A DNA stretch of 64,000 bases from Cerrena zonata (taxonomy: Eukaryota > Basidiomycota > Agaricomycetes > Polyporales > Cerrenaceae): positions 558,001-622,000 of the forward strand of contig JASBNA010000009.1 in the NCBI GenBank assembly GCA_038087015.1, written 5' to 3'. Every line of letters starts with the position of its first letter. The stretch's first letter is position 1. Both the position numbers and the translations under genes were made by a program. Positions 15,090-27,180 of this stretch are shown piece after piece. The notes beneath the pieces were generated by a model that worked only from the letters and a program-made list of their open reading frames with translations, did not search any database and had not been told where the DNA came from.

Positions 15090-17030
15090 TCATAAAATGA
15101 GATACCAAGAATTGCGCAATGGACAGGCACGTACGGTTTGTGTCCGGGAGGTCGATATCGATATCGTCGTCGACGTTGGTGCGTAAAATGCAGAGCTGAA
15201 AACCATCGTCGTCCCGGTTGTATTCCCTCTCCGTGGTATCGGTCGGGAAGCCAGTCTGCAAACGGTACTCGGTTAGGCATTGCATCGTTAACATCTAGTG
15301 ATATCCTTACAATCCAAGAAAGGTATTCGCATATACTGAACAAGACAGTCAGTAGTGTTCTGGAGGGAAGTGCTATTACTTACAATGGTTTTCGATCGCA
15401 CTGAGACCAATGAATAACAGTGAGTTTTTTACCCGAAGGAACTGTGACGTAGCGATAGTCAGACCAAAAAGGTGATTATCGGAAGGTTAGCTTCTTAGAC
15501 TCACCGTGGCCAACACCGCAATCGATACCAACGATAATAGCGCGCCCGTGTTCAGCAAGTACATTACTATCTTGAGCTCTCTGGCAGTAGAGCGTTGCCT
15601 GTCAATGTCCGTTAGCTTACCGGGTCATCCTGAAACATATGGACAAAAAAAATGACACGTACTTTGGTTGGGGAAGGTGTCCATCGCCTCGCCTCAGGTA
15701 GTAAATCGAGACCAAAGCGATCGTAGTATTCACTAACACAGCCGCTGCAAAAGATAGTCGGATGGACACCTACCGTAGACAATTTTAGCTCGTGCCACAT
15801 CGTATGGGATGCCGGATATGGTACTGTACTTACCTTGTACTGCTGCTGGAAACCTATCCAATTTGGCACGTGAATACTACCGAAAAAAATAGCAGTTAAA
15901 ATCTTCGAACGCCCAGGAGATTTATCCACAACTTACGATTCCCCTGCCACGACTATGTTGAAACACATTACATCAGTACCGATAGCACACGGGAAATAGA
16001 CCGAACAAAAACGAACCGAACAAGAGCACTAGAATTTTAATCGTAAACGCCATTTCCTGAGAACACGAGACGGTAGAGTGCTTACCAACTCGGAGTAGTG
16101 TGACCACCGACTACAGTATTGTCATGAGATCAGTGATAGCTCACAGCTTCCCTCCCTTCTAGACTCACCGCGCACAATGCCAGTATGACGGAAGACTTGC
16201 TCACTGTGTGATGGGGAATGTCAGGGTTTCGGCGGCCCGTGTTAGAGAGAAGAAGAACTCACGAAGCCAGAGTCGTAGAGCATAGAAACTGTCAGATGAT
16301 ACGTGTTCGAAGAAGTGTTATTGAGTGATTTATGATGCTTGGAGGAGACGTACCCTTGGACTAATCCTACAATCAACGCCTTTCAAATTCGGATGCGGTT
16401 AGAGACTGCGAGGATGGCTGTAGTTGATGCTGCGAACATACCTGACAAATGATTCCGAGCTTGAGGGGGATCAGCGGGTGAGGGAAATGGAATATCGGAA
16501 GCAAAAGACCCCACTCACAGGTATACTCCTGCGCGACGAATACCCAATGTAAATTGAAATGACTATTGAAATTACTCCAAAACGTACTCACCAATCAATT
16601 CTCTCAAGCAGACTACTGTCCTCCCTCGCCTGAGTTATAATCGTGCTAAAGTAGACCAGCCGTATCGAAGACGCTATATGTACTGTTTCAAACAAACTAG
16701 GATCACGGGGTGAAATTCCGGTATGAGCATAATGTCTCAGACCCCCATCTCCCGAACGGAACCGTGTTGAACGCCTTACCATACAGCTACCACAAGACTT
16801 TTCGTCCACCTGGGATCCCCCGAGCATCTAAGAAAGTAGACATAGGTTTGCACTATCGTGACACCAAACAGCCTGATGAAAGCCAAAGAAAAGGTTAATC
16901 TAACTTGATTTGCAGAGACGTAGAGGAATACCCGCGGCACGTACATAAGCGCGATAAAGACTCCGATAAGCAATCCCCCGAGCATGTCACTGGCTGGGGG
17001 AGCCTCTGAAAAGCTATCGAGGTTGCTCAT
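15090..17030 (-). CDS. DUF6534-type seven-helix membrane protein, copy 2
   Basis: Function unknown. The start at 17030 opens a polar N-terminus followed by the helix MLGGLLIGVFIALM. Next come LFGVTIVQTYVYFL, DPRWTKSLVVAVW and the exon ending LLERIDW. The family micro-exons are present at 16519-16528 (10 nt) and 16442-16459 (18 nt, LGIICQ). The 3' half reads AVLVNTTIALVSIYYLRRG, then IVMYLLNTGALLSLVSIAVLAT, then LLFIGLSAIENH-LYANTFLGL. The last exon is tentative: a 55-nt intron with a CTAAC branch-like site would lead to LLASRPIPRRG and a stop at 15090. That is less canonical than the LNAR ending of the other copies, so the C-terminus may be diverged. Other open frames over these exons are shadows. 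Confidence 0.75.
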
Positions 17031-18508
17031 GAGATCATGTGTGAATTCGCTCTGACAATATATGTCTTCAAGCGAAGGGTGGGCAGGTGATGGTTGTGGA
17101 CAGAGGGGGACAGAGAGGGCGACGTAAAAAGCACCTCTAGGTCCGAAAGCCGTCGCAGCGAGGTCGAAGGTTAAGTCGTGGCCTGGGAAGGGGTTTGACT
17201 GAACTTTCAGTCACGGCATCGGGAACAGATCCCTGGATATGGTAGATGGAGAAGGAGATGCACCATAAGCGAGACGCCACTCGAAGGCTGCCGCCACCCA
17301 CCCAATTGAATTGTTTCCAGATTTACGATGAGCTAGCCTCCCCACCCCGCTATGGCGCCAATCTCCGCGAGAGTAAACGCTAAGTATCTTCCGTTCACGA
17401 GTGGGGAAATGCGTATGCACGCTGCTGCGAGGGGACAACCGGCATCTACGATGATCCATGTGGCCGAGAGTGAATTCGTTTTCTATTTCAAGAAACGTGG
17501 CTGGGAGTCTCTCGAGTCTTTGTATTCAATACGTTGGTTACGTTACACTTCTACTTCCTTACCCCGGCCGCAACTCTTACAAGCACCTAACTCCATATAT
17601 GATACAGAACCCCTTTCCGGCACCTGCCGCTGAGGGAGTCAAATTTCGAAAAAGGCTGATGGTGTATTAAGGTTTGTGAGCAACCATTGATTGGCGGTGC
17701 GGTACACCGTCTGGTTCGGAGGGGATACTTCCGGGATCTCGACATTCAGACATCTGCTATGTCTTGCGAGGGTCATAAACTTTAAGGGATTTCGGTGGGT
17801 TGTTGTTCCTTCTTACTTGGGATTATTGAAGACAAATCCCATGTCTCTACGAACCCATGAACCTGACAGAATCGGAGTGTCTTTTTTACTTGTACTAAGT
17901 CAGTCGTGATGTGAGCGGATGAGCATGCAGTGATATCATTTCTCCCGAGATGTTGTATACCAAGAATTGTTGGGCCGAGGTACATAGGGCGCCGGTTGTA
18001 TTGCAGAGTAATAAGAGGTACTGCGGTGTACAACGGTTCGGACTTTTAGAGTGGATGTTGGTGTTACTTTCAGATCGAAACTATTAGTTTGTGTTGTAGT
18101 AAAGCACGATCGTCCGTAAGTCAGAGGACGATATTAGTAGGAGGCAGGCACAGTACAACAACAATATAGATCATCCCACTAGACAACTAAGACGCGTCAA
18201 TAAAATAACCTAGGAGATTGTCTTGAGTGTACATTGATAAATAATAGAATATGTAGATCTCAGTAGTACTTACGCTACCTTACCTTCAATAGGTTTCTAT
18301 CGAGTCGTAAGCATTCATCGAGACCAAGTACTAATAAGTGCGATGCTTGGCTTTCTTTTTCTTTTTTCATAAAATACGTTATAAAAAAAAAAAAAGAAGA
18401 CCAGCATCGCAATGGAGCAAGCTCACTTACACCACATACCGAGCCCAGAAAGAAAAACAAACATACGTCCATTACAAATGTACTTTTGAACACTACTTAA
18501 AAACGCAA
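17031..18508. other. Intergenic region with one long hairpin
   Basis: No gene is recognised here. The stretch separates the 5' end of DUF6534 copy 2 from the 3' end of NOT4 and contains the inverted repeat at 18339-18411 listed separately. Confidence 0.45.
18339..18411. repeat. Imperfect 33/34-bp inverted repeat with 6-nt loop
   Basis: The left arm (18339-18372) begins TGCGATGCTTGG and runs into a pyrimidine tract ending CATAA. The right arm (18379-18411) begins TTATAA, runs through a purine tract and ends CCAGCATCGCA. They pair over almost their whole length with one bulge and a few mismatches around a 6-nt loop. It lies about 100 bp past the NOT4 stop, on that gene's 3' side. It may be a 3'-end hairpin, a tiny MITE-like insertion or a small-RNA precursor; the sequence does not decide. 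Confidence 0.75.
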
Positions 18509-21500
18509 TTACCATTCATCTTCAGCGAGAGGCCTCGCATCTTGCACCCGTTCCATCGACTCCTTCAACTCCGCCTCAGCAAACACCGCCGCCTCCTTAG
18601 CCACCACCAACTTCTCCTCCAACTCGTCTCCAATCATCGCCCTCATGACCCCATCTTCCTCTATCAATCCCAGTTGATCGAAACGTGCTAGAGAGTTGCC
18701 TTGCTTATGCGAGACTCCACGACGGTCCCAGCCATTATCGTTGAACGAGAATACAGCACGGACTGCAGCGGTATTGATATCCCGATGGAGTTCTTCCAAC
18801 TTGGATAATTGGACCTCCATCCACCGAGCACGCCGTTCCAGGGCCATCGTCAGGGCAGCGACTTCATCCTCCTTACCCTGCTGGTTCTGATCATCACCGC
18901 CATCGTCCAAGAAATCGTCGCCTTTGAGCATGTCGCGAAGCACACCATCAAAAGATGAACTATCATCCCAGGTTGCACGAGGAAGGAGACGCAATAAATC
19001 GGAAATAGTCTGAGTCAAGGTCTCTAACAGTTGTTGGAACGATGACACAGCGTTGTCAATCGAACCCGAGGGCATATTATTGGCAAAAGAACCACCACCG
19101 ACTGACAAGGCAGACAAGGCATGAACCAAGGGAGCATATTCGAGAGGCATCTTCGGCGTAGGGTTGATCTTGGTCGCATCGAAAATGACATGATGAGGAA
19201 GGTCCATCCACGGAACCTGCAGGTCAATGTCGCAGAAAAGATCTATGAGACTACTCGGTCCACTATGGGGTTGAATATCCATGGACTGGGCGCGAGAATC
19301 ATTCGAGTTGGAGCGTGTTTCAACAGTGTTTGCTTCAGGAAGTTGAGGCGCATCGGATGTAGCAGCAGACGCAAGGGCAGAACGATCGGCGGCATGATCC
19401 TCTCTGGGGATCTTGATGGGCTTCGTATTTGGCTTATTCTTCTTGGGCATTTTGGCAAGAATGGGAGCCTGAACCTCAGGTTCAGGAGGTGAGGCGGACG
19501 TGGTCGGTTTTTGATTCTTGCGACCTTTGGCTTGGGTTGCGACCGCAGATGCGATCGAACCTGCTGAAGTACTGGCCTGTACCTTTGGAGCACGAGCTCT
19601 CGCCTCCTGTTCCTTCTTCGTCTTCTCAGCTCTCTCCTTCTCCAGCCGTTCCTTATCAGCCTCAGCCTTCGCTCTAGCCTCCTTGTCCCTAACCGCCCTC
19701 TCCGCTGCCAACCTCTCCCTCTCCACCCGTTCTTCCTCAGCTTTCTCCTTAGCAATCACCTCCTTCTCAGCTTTCTCTTTCGCCAACCTCTCCTTCTCCG
19801 CCGCTCTCTCCAACGCAATTCGTTCCTTCTCCACCGCCTTAGCTGCCGCCTTCTCCTGAGCCAATCGTTGTCGCTCAGCAGCTCGTTCAGCGTAAGCCGC
19901 TTGCTTGGCCGCCTTGCGCTCCGCTTTGGCTTGCTGTTTTGCATCTAAAGCGGTTGTGGCCGAAGTCGCAGTCGTCGAACTGTCATCAAGAGCGGCGATA
20001 GGTTCGTTAGACTGTTGTTTCTCTGCATTCAAGTGTGTGGTAGAGGTAGAAGTGGTCTCCGGCAAAGCCGGGAAGTCCGAAGACGACAAGGCTGGCGAAG
20101 GTACAGCCGAAGTGGATGCCGACACTTCATTTGTGATGAGACGAATATAGTGGGAAGAAATAGGATAGGATGAGAGGGAGTAGGAGAGACGACGATAGAT
20201 AGATAGAATGAAGAGGAACATATGAAAGGGGGCAGCGTCAGCAATCAGAGCTTACCGGGGGAGTAGGAGGAGGAATGTCATAGTGCAGGAGAGAACGTTC
20301 GGGAGAGGTAGAGGGGGGAGAGAACGTGTGTAGACATATAGAGGGGTGAAGAAATAGGAATAGAGAGACAGAGAGAGGACCGGGTAGCAGCGATGCATGG
20401 CCAAATCGCGGATTTCCGTGTCTTAATAATTTCATGGCCTATTATACAGTTTCCGCACTGAAACCACGGCACTCGGTACTCTGACCTGGGACAGCTTCCC
20501 CTGATAGAAAGGAACATGGAACTCACCATGAGCTGATCCAGTCGTCTGCGAGAGATCGTATCCTCGCCCTCCCGGTTGTCCTTGCATTCCCGGACCTGTC
20601 GTTAACCCTGGCGGGTAGGCAAGGCCTGGTGGAGGTCCGAAAGCGAGATGGTCCATTGCCTGCGAGTTGACGAACCCGTTATCATGCCCTTGAGTTTGTT
20701 GCGCCATCATAGAAGAAGAAGCCATTTGTGCTGACATAATGGCTGGGTCGCTGAAGGGCTGGCCTGCATAGTACCTGTATCTTTGGCCGTCTAGACACCG
20801 ATGATGAATGGTTGACGTTGATACTGGAAATGAATAACACCTACCATTAACCCTCGAGGTAGGAGCAATTCTATCACGGCTTTGGGAAATGAAATCCCTT
20901 AACTGAGCTTCACTGACACTCGCCTCGAATGGCTGGAATCTCGACGCTTGTGCTTGCTGCTGTTGGTGCTGCTGAAGTTGTTGATGGAGCTCCTGTTGCT
21001 GTTGCAACTGCTGTTGATGATGTTGATGATTCTGGTACATCGAATTCGCCTGAGCCTGAGGGACCAGCGGACTGCTCATAGTTGATGCCGCATTCGAGTG
21101 AATATAATCCACTTGCGACGTGTGGTGTCTATTACCAAGACCCCACTGGTTGAAATTCTGGCTAGCGGAGTGCGAGACATCATTCGTTGAGGTCGCAGTA
21201 TAGAAAGAACTTGCAATGCTTTCTGAGTGACTGAGAGGAGAGGCTGTAGCCAAAGGTGAAGACGATGATCCCTGTCTCCCTCTTGCGAAACCAAATCTGG
21301 ACATCTTCCTTTCGTCATCGAGGGGGGAAAACCTCCTCGTAGGAGCAGCAGGAGCATCATCTGGCGACTCTGCAAACGGATTAAATGACCCTGTATAGCT
21401 CGACCCGCTAGACTGACGTTCCGGCTGAGGAGCCGTCTTATATACAGGATGGGAAGGAACCTGTCCAAGACCAGGAGGTGGTGCAGTCGCGAACGACGAG

Positions 21501-23696
21501 GTGTAGCCGGACTGTCTGAGAGCAGGGAAAGCATCGACAAACGTTCCAATGAACGGTTTGTTCGCTTCAGCTTCAGCTTCGGCAGAAAACGAAGCCTCTG
21601 CATCATCATTACCAGCCAGCTTAGGATCCAGATTGAAACTGAAACCGTTGTCGCCATCAGTGAGGTTCTTGAGCATACGGTCAAAGTCGGGGAAAGGATT
21701 TTGAGATAAGGGGGTGGTGAAGAAAGCAGATTCTCGACGAGCTCGGACATCTTCCAACAGCTGTTGAGCTTGAGCTGAAATTTGATATGAGCTTTGTGAA
21801 TGAGATTGTGCTGTAAGCTGAGGTAGTTGACGGGATGGAGGAGGAAGTCCTGGTGGCGGAGTCAGGCCCGGTGGCGGAGCAGACGACGCTGGGGATGCAG
21901 GCAAGGCAGAAGGGGGAGGCAAGCCAGGAGGTGCAGCAGGAATACCTGGCGGTACTGCTGGGGGAGCGGTCGTTACAGGTTCTGGGGTAGGCTTTACTGC
22001 TTTAGTTTGTGGTGGTGAAGGTGCCGGTGAAGACTCTTGAGTTCTTGAACCAATGTCTGATGTAACAGCAGTAGACAATGCAGGCGACTGAGTGACTGGT
22101 GGCGGTACAGGGGGGGTCTCCTTCGACTTGCTTGGCTTTGTACTTGCTGGAGTGACAGGCCTGTTCGGCAGAGTGGCGCTTGCAGGCGTAGCGGGTCGAG
22201 AAGAAGATGCAATGGAAGGTGTCTTTTCCTTTTCCTTCTTGCGCACTGTCGTCAATTTCAGTTCTGCCAACGCTCCAGTACTTGAACCCGGTCGTCCAGT
22301 ACGAGTTGTAGTGCTGACGATGGGACGTTTGATTGGTCGCCCCGGAGCAGACGAGCTCGTCGAAGAGTGCGAGGTACTCGTGTTGTTATGAAGAGCCGTG
22401 CTTGCCAAAGTCTCCCTAGGTTTATTTGCCCAAGACGCAGCTCTGGGAAGACCTTCACTCTCATCACCCTTTCGAACAGTAGTGATTCTCGTCCGAGTTT
22501 CTGTGTCCTTCATGGTATGTTTGCTACAACAATCCCAGTCAGTTTGTCAAGAAATCACAGAAGGAAATGATAGAACGCACAGTGTCGTAAGATCCTCCTT
22601 CGTAAAACAATCAGTTTCATCACCCCATTCATGCAAATTCATGCAACTGTGGTCTGTACAACTCGCTCCCCTCAAGAACGTCATACAGTACTTCGTTGTC
22701 CCGTAACTTGCCCTCATCACCTCTCCTCCACCACCTGGCGAGTTCGCTCCATCGATGGCCGAGATACAACGCGCAGCGTCTTCTCGCCGATGGTACGTGA
22801 TGTAGAGTCCCACTACAGGACCACGTCCGCCTGGAGGTGTGCGTTTGACAATGACGATTTTGGATATCTTGCCATATTGACCAAAATATTCGTTGGAACG
22901 TAGCGTCGGAATGAGCTATGTATGCGATGAATTAACAGGAAGGATCAATATAAAAATGCGTAACATCAGGACGATCAGCTGGAAAATCCACACGGAAAGA
23001 AGTAGTAAACGGACCTCTTCCTTAGCAAAACGCGGGCCGAGACCAACAACATACACAACATTGCGCTGCACGACCCGAACATTGGCAAGATGCTTCCTAT
23101 TCAGAGCTTCAAGCTCTTTCCGTTCACGCTCCCTCTGTTTCTTCTGTTGTGTGAGGCGCTTATGACTAAGCAAACGGCGGAGAAGGATAATTGAGAAGGT
23201 TTGATAGACGTAAGTATTGGTTTTGGAAAGATGAAGGTATGGACGGGGCCTCACTCTTCCTTGTTAATAGGTTTGAACTGAACTGCCTCATCGGTATACT
23301 CTCTTCGGCAGGCGGGACATCGACCGTTGAGGTTTTCCTTGATGTGGTGCCAGCAGAAACGACAGATCTACACAGTGTGGTTAGCTCAAAGAGGAAGCAA
23401 TGAATAGTGGTTGTATGCTGACCTGGTAACCGCAAGGGCACGGTTTGAAGTTGAGATCTGAGATGTCGAACTCTTCAAGACAGAGTGGGCATTCTGCGTC
23501 ATCCTGCATGGTTTCATCTTATTCAGCATAGCACTACAGGATAGACTAGTAAATAAATCCATCTCACCGCCTCGTCATCGCTCCAGTACGCGTCCTGCAC
23601 GCCTGCAAGAACATGAGACTTTGACTGGTTAGAAACTAAGGTAGAATGGAGCGCTGGTGCTGGCAGAGGAGAGTGTGGGTGAATCCTTGAAGCCAT
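18509..23696 (-). CDS. NOT4: NOT4-like RING/RRM E3 ubiquitin ligase of the CCR4-NOT complex
   Basis: Subunit of CCR4-NOT that links mRNA decay and translation to ubiquitylation. The first exon ends in VQDAYWSDDEA, preceded by MASRIHPHS at 23696 as the likely start. The RING follows (DDAECPLCLEEFDISDLNFKP, then CGYQICRFCWHH and GRCPACRREY). A Lys/Arg helix (QQKKQRERERKEL) leads into the RRM (NVVYVVGLG, SKIVIVKR, VGLYITYHR), then the zinc-finger-like end CTDHSCMNLHEW. After 22513 come about 660 residues of disordered Ser/Pro and Gln-rich sequence, with a polyQ tract at 20940-21040, and a last exon (18509-20124) with a long Ala/Glu/Lys/Arg coiled coil near 19560-19920. Total is about 1,450 residues, long for NOT4. 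Splicing between 20125 and 20526 is unresolved; an extra exon ending at 20256 (LLHYDIPPPTPP) is possible. Confidence 0.9.
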
Positions 23697-24183
23697 CGGG
23701 AAAGTTGGTAGCTTTAGCTGTGTTCTGTAAGCTGAAAACAGAGAGCAAGAGTAGAGAGAAAGGCAGCGGGGTATGAGGAAGAAACGCGACAATTGAGGAA
23801 CAGTCTGTATCCCTTCACTGGCAGCTCTCCAGTGGTTTTACCACGCTTTGCAAACAGACGCAAACAATCGCTATTCTCCATTTTCCCGCTCTCTTTCTCA
23901 ATATCCCTCCGTAGTACAACAAGAAACAAAAAGAAAGATGGCATCCACTGCATACTATCATATCACTCAAATGTTTTCTTTGTGTAATGCTGGGGTGCTA
24001 CTGTTGTCAACACCACCCCTTGTATTATCGTGTTACCCTCTCCGCCACCAGACGGGACGCCCACAGCTTAGCGTATCATCCAGAATTGCACTGGTGCGCC
24101 TGAGGCACTGGACGGAACTGAGTATTGAGTACAATAACAAAACAACTGAAAGCAAAGAATATATGTCACATATACACTACATA
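23697..24183. other. Intergenic region, no gene recognised
   Basis: About 490 bp between the PDCD5 stop and the NOT4 start, both on the minus strand. It presumably holds the PDCD5 3' end and the NOT4 promoter. Confidence 0.4.
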
Positions 24184-24836
24184 TCAAAAATCGTCATCGT
24201 CATCAAAGCCTCCTTTCCTACGTTGAAACTACACGCATACACACAGTCCTATCAGCCTAAACGTCGGAAACAGGAAAAGAGCACCACATACCACTATCGT
24301 GCCCTTCTTGGGAGCATTCTTTGACTGAGCTTCCTCAGCCTGGGATCCGCAGTTCAGTCGTGCACACAACTTCGGTGAAAGCGAAGACATACCTGCTCCA
24401 GGAGGTCGATCAGCTGTTCTTCGGTTACTCGACCACGCAGTTGTCCCGTTTGTGCCATTCTCAGGAGAATGCCTTCGATCTGCTGTGATCGCTGAGGACT
24501 GACGAGGGCAATGCGCGACACTATTCGTTTGTGGCACACGAACACAAGCGGTGCATGATGTAAGAATGGTAGGACCAATTCAAATGTTCATGAATATTAT
24601 AGAGTACAAATAATGTGTATAAGTAGCAGGGTGAATAGTACAAGCTAAGATCAAGACATACGTCGCTCTCTTGCTGCAGAATCAAGCACAGTTGCGAGTA
24701 GATCTCTCCGCATCTGTTCTTCGGCGACACGTTTACCATCGTCTTCGCCACCGGCTGGGGCACCTGCTGCTGGTGCTTGTTGCTTGAGTTGATTCATCCT
24801 GGCAGCACGGATCGCAGCGAGCTCTGGGTCTTCCAT
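24184..24836 (-). CDS. PDCD5 / archaeal TFAR19-type DNA-binding protein
   Basis: Small conserved protein linked in other eukaryotes to apoptosis, chromatin and chaperonin binding. The start at 24836 gives MEDPELAAIRAARMNQL, the classic opening. A Gly/Ala spacer and the helical core follow (AEEQMRRDLLATVLDSAARER, then LSRIALVSPQRSQQIEGILLRM and VTEEQLIDLLEQV). The tail is EEAQSKNAPKKGTIV, FQRRK and an acidic end GFDDDDDF. Introns lie at about 24520-24660 and two more toward the 3' end. The length of about 130 residues fits the family. Start codons of this gene and RAD18 are only 199 bp apart on opposite strands. Confidence 0.93.
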
Positions 24837-25035
24837 CGTGAATCCAATAAGCAAGTAAAGGTAAAGATATGAGGTCAAGCAACGTGTGATATGAATGACC
24901 GATGTATCTGTGTGACTGTCACAGTCATGTGATCAATTAAGCGCGACGCGACGCGCCTGCCTTGAAGACACGGCGTGACAGAGACATTTTGCTTCCGATC
25001 CTGTGAAACCTCTCAGCACTCCGCGGCACCTTGAT
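24837..25035. promoter_or_regulatory. Short divergent promoter between PDCD5 and RAD18
   Basis: Only 199 bp separate two divergent ATGs, so both promoters must lie here or overlap the leaders. It contains a CGCGACGCGACGCG run near 24943. An ATG at 25003, in frame with RAD18, would shorten it to 166 bp. Confidence 0.55.
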
Positions 25036-26600
25036 ATGTCTAACAAAATAACAGAAACAGATATGGAGGATGTCCCCGACCCAACCGACTTTCCCCCGAA
25101 TGACATTGCTCCTGGTTTACGAGAACTTGACGAGGCTTTGCGATGCACGATTTGTGGAGACTTGTTCTCCGGACCACTTTCCGTAGCGTGTGGACATTGC
25201 TTTTGTTCACTGGTGGGTCTCATTCGTGAAACATTTCGATGGGGGTTCTGACGTTGGTCTGCTAGTGTATCAGAACACAGCTTAACGTAAAAGCAGAATG
25301 CCCACTATGTCGAAAGTCGACTACCGAGTTCCATCTTCGTAAAGTGCAGAGCATAGAAGACGCTGTGCAGGCTTGGAAAATTGCGAGGTGAAGCATATGC
25401 CATTTTCTGGTATTGGTTGGTAGACTGTGGCTTCTGTGCTAAACGTCACACAGACCATACATTCTACAACTCTCTCGAGACGAAGTTCAGCGCAGATTAC
25501 AGTTTGCAGAGGCGAGGGCAGCCCTCCAAGACGTCAGTACGCGCAGTCCCAAGAAAAGGAGACGAAACCCATCTCTTAATGACGACGACGAAGTTATCGA
25601 AATAATCAAACCGACATCCAAGATGAATGGTCAAAGAAGTGGTCTCTCGCCAGCTGATAGCTCAGGCTCTTCCAGTAAGCAGAACATGACCATACCTTTA
25701 TGTATAACACAGCCATACTAAACACAACACAGCCCCCCAATCCGTCTCATGTCCAGTCTGTCAGAAACAAGTGCCTATGGCGAAGATCAACCAACACCTG
25801 GATGACGGTTGTAAATCGCCCACACCAATCGAATTCGAAGTCGGCTCCTCTACCACAAATAATAAAGGAAAACAGAAACAAGATTGGCAGAAATTATTCG
25901 GCGCCGCCGAGAGTTCCACTGGGAGTAAAGGGAAGGGGAAAGCAAAGTATGTGCTATTATCCGCCATCACACTCCCTCATTCCCATTGAACCAAACACCG
26001 ACAGATCTAATTCAAAGTCCAAACTCGAGCCCTCAGCCACTCCAATACCAAAAGTAGCGTACCACACCCTCAAAGAAAAACGTCTACGAGAAATGCTCTC
26101 AGACCATGACCTCCCCACCACAGGAGACAAAGATACTTTAATACGAAGGCATGAACGTTGGGTGTTAGTGTACAACGCGAATTTAGATCGGAATCCACGG
26201 GACAGAGAGACGTTGGAAGAACTTATACGAAAACTGAAGAAATGGGAAGACACTAGAGGTGGAAAGAAGATTGGGGTGGGCGATGTAAAAGCATATGAGG
26301 TACGATGCTTTGATATTTTCGAATTCGTGGTCGTGGGTGGTGATACTGAATCATATACGTTGTCCCTTGTAGAAGGCAAATAAGGTGGTATTCGCAGGTC
26401 TTATCGAGGCGGCTCGGCCAAAGAAACCTCCACCGAAGCCACAGCAAGATGACCCTGAACATGATAATATCGAACAACAACGGATAACTGAGGCTACAGA
26501 TGATCCCAGTGAAATCCAGGTCCCTATATCTTCGTCCCCTGGTAGCTCAGTGCCTCCGGTGACCGAAGACGAACAAACGGGCATGCCTGTAGATGGCTAA
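25036..26600 (+). CDS. RAD18: RAD18-like E3 ubiquitin ligase (RING, UBZ4, SAP)
   Basis: With the E2 RAD6 it monoubiquitylates PCNA and starts DNA-damage tolerance at stalled forks. The order RING - UBZ zinc finger - SAP is diagnostic. The RING is LRCTICGDLF, CGHCFCSLCIRTQL, CPLCRK; the finger is CPVCQKQVPMAKINQHLDDGC; the SAP-like helix pair is LKEKRLREMLSDHDLP with DKDTLIRRHERWVLVYNANLD. Introns begin near 25213, 25390, 25676, 25948 and 26300, and each junction keeps frame when the third exon starts at the CACACAG acceptor near 25454. The C-terminus after about 26400 is acidic and Pro/Ser-rich, ending TGMPVDG. Total is roughly 430-450 residues. An upstream in-frame ATG at 25003 would add 11 residues. 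Confidence 0.95.
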
Positions 26601-27180
26601 GCATTGTACTGTTCTCATAATACGTCCCCTGGCTTTTAATATATGTTACTCGCTATATCTAATGGTTAGTATAGAATATACGTTTCTTTCTCTGACACAT
26701 GGCTGATAGGTGAATAGACGGACATGCTTCGAATCATGCATGCTGGGGTAACTAAATATATATCCACCCATTGAAATGATCGACAAGCTCCATGATATTG
26801 GCTTCGTCTTAAAATTACTCACCTCCATAGCTCACAGTCTCAATGGTCTTACCAAGCAACAAGTCAACGCATCTCAAGTTTCAATCCAAGCTAAGTATGA
26901 TACCTATATTTGACCCATTTCACTGATCCTCATACCAAGCTTAATTAAACGAGAAGAGTCGTGACCATGCTTCCATGTGGTAGTTATTTCTAGGCTTCAC
27001 TATAATCTGAACGTTGCGAGTATCAGTGGCCACGATTAAGATATGGCAGTGTAAAGCAATATCCATTTCTGCAAATATAAGGTCCCAAAGTACGCGCAGG
27101 CTCCCTGCTGTATGGATGTCATGCGTATTGGGAAGCATTAGATGGTAAACTGAAGAGCATGAAGTTGTCGAACTACTACC
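26601..27180. other. Intergenic region, no gene recognised
   Basis: About 580 bp downstream of RAD18, AT-rich. No coding signal I can support. Confidence 0.4.

Noticed and set aside
15612..15929. Minus-strand frame reading EYYDRFGLDLLPEARRW, first taken as a separate gene
   Set aside because: In another frame the same exons give VNTTIALVSIYYLRRG and MYLLNTGALLSLVSIAVLAT, which fit helices 5 and 6 of DUF6534 copy 2; the first frame is a shadow.
9443..17030. Terpene biosynthetic gene cluster around the synthase
   Set aside because: No P450, dehydrogenase, prenyltransferase or regulator lies beside it; the flavin monooxygenase at 54-56 kb is over 43 kb away with unrelated genes between.
19121..19859. 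Plus-strand frames opposite the NOT4 coiled coil
   Set aside because: Long antisense frames are a by-product of the Glu/Lys/Ala-rich coding repeat on the minus strand.
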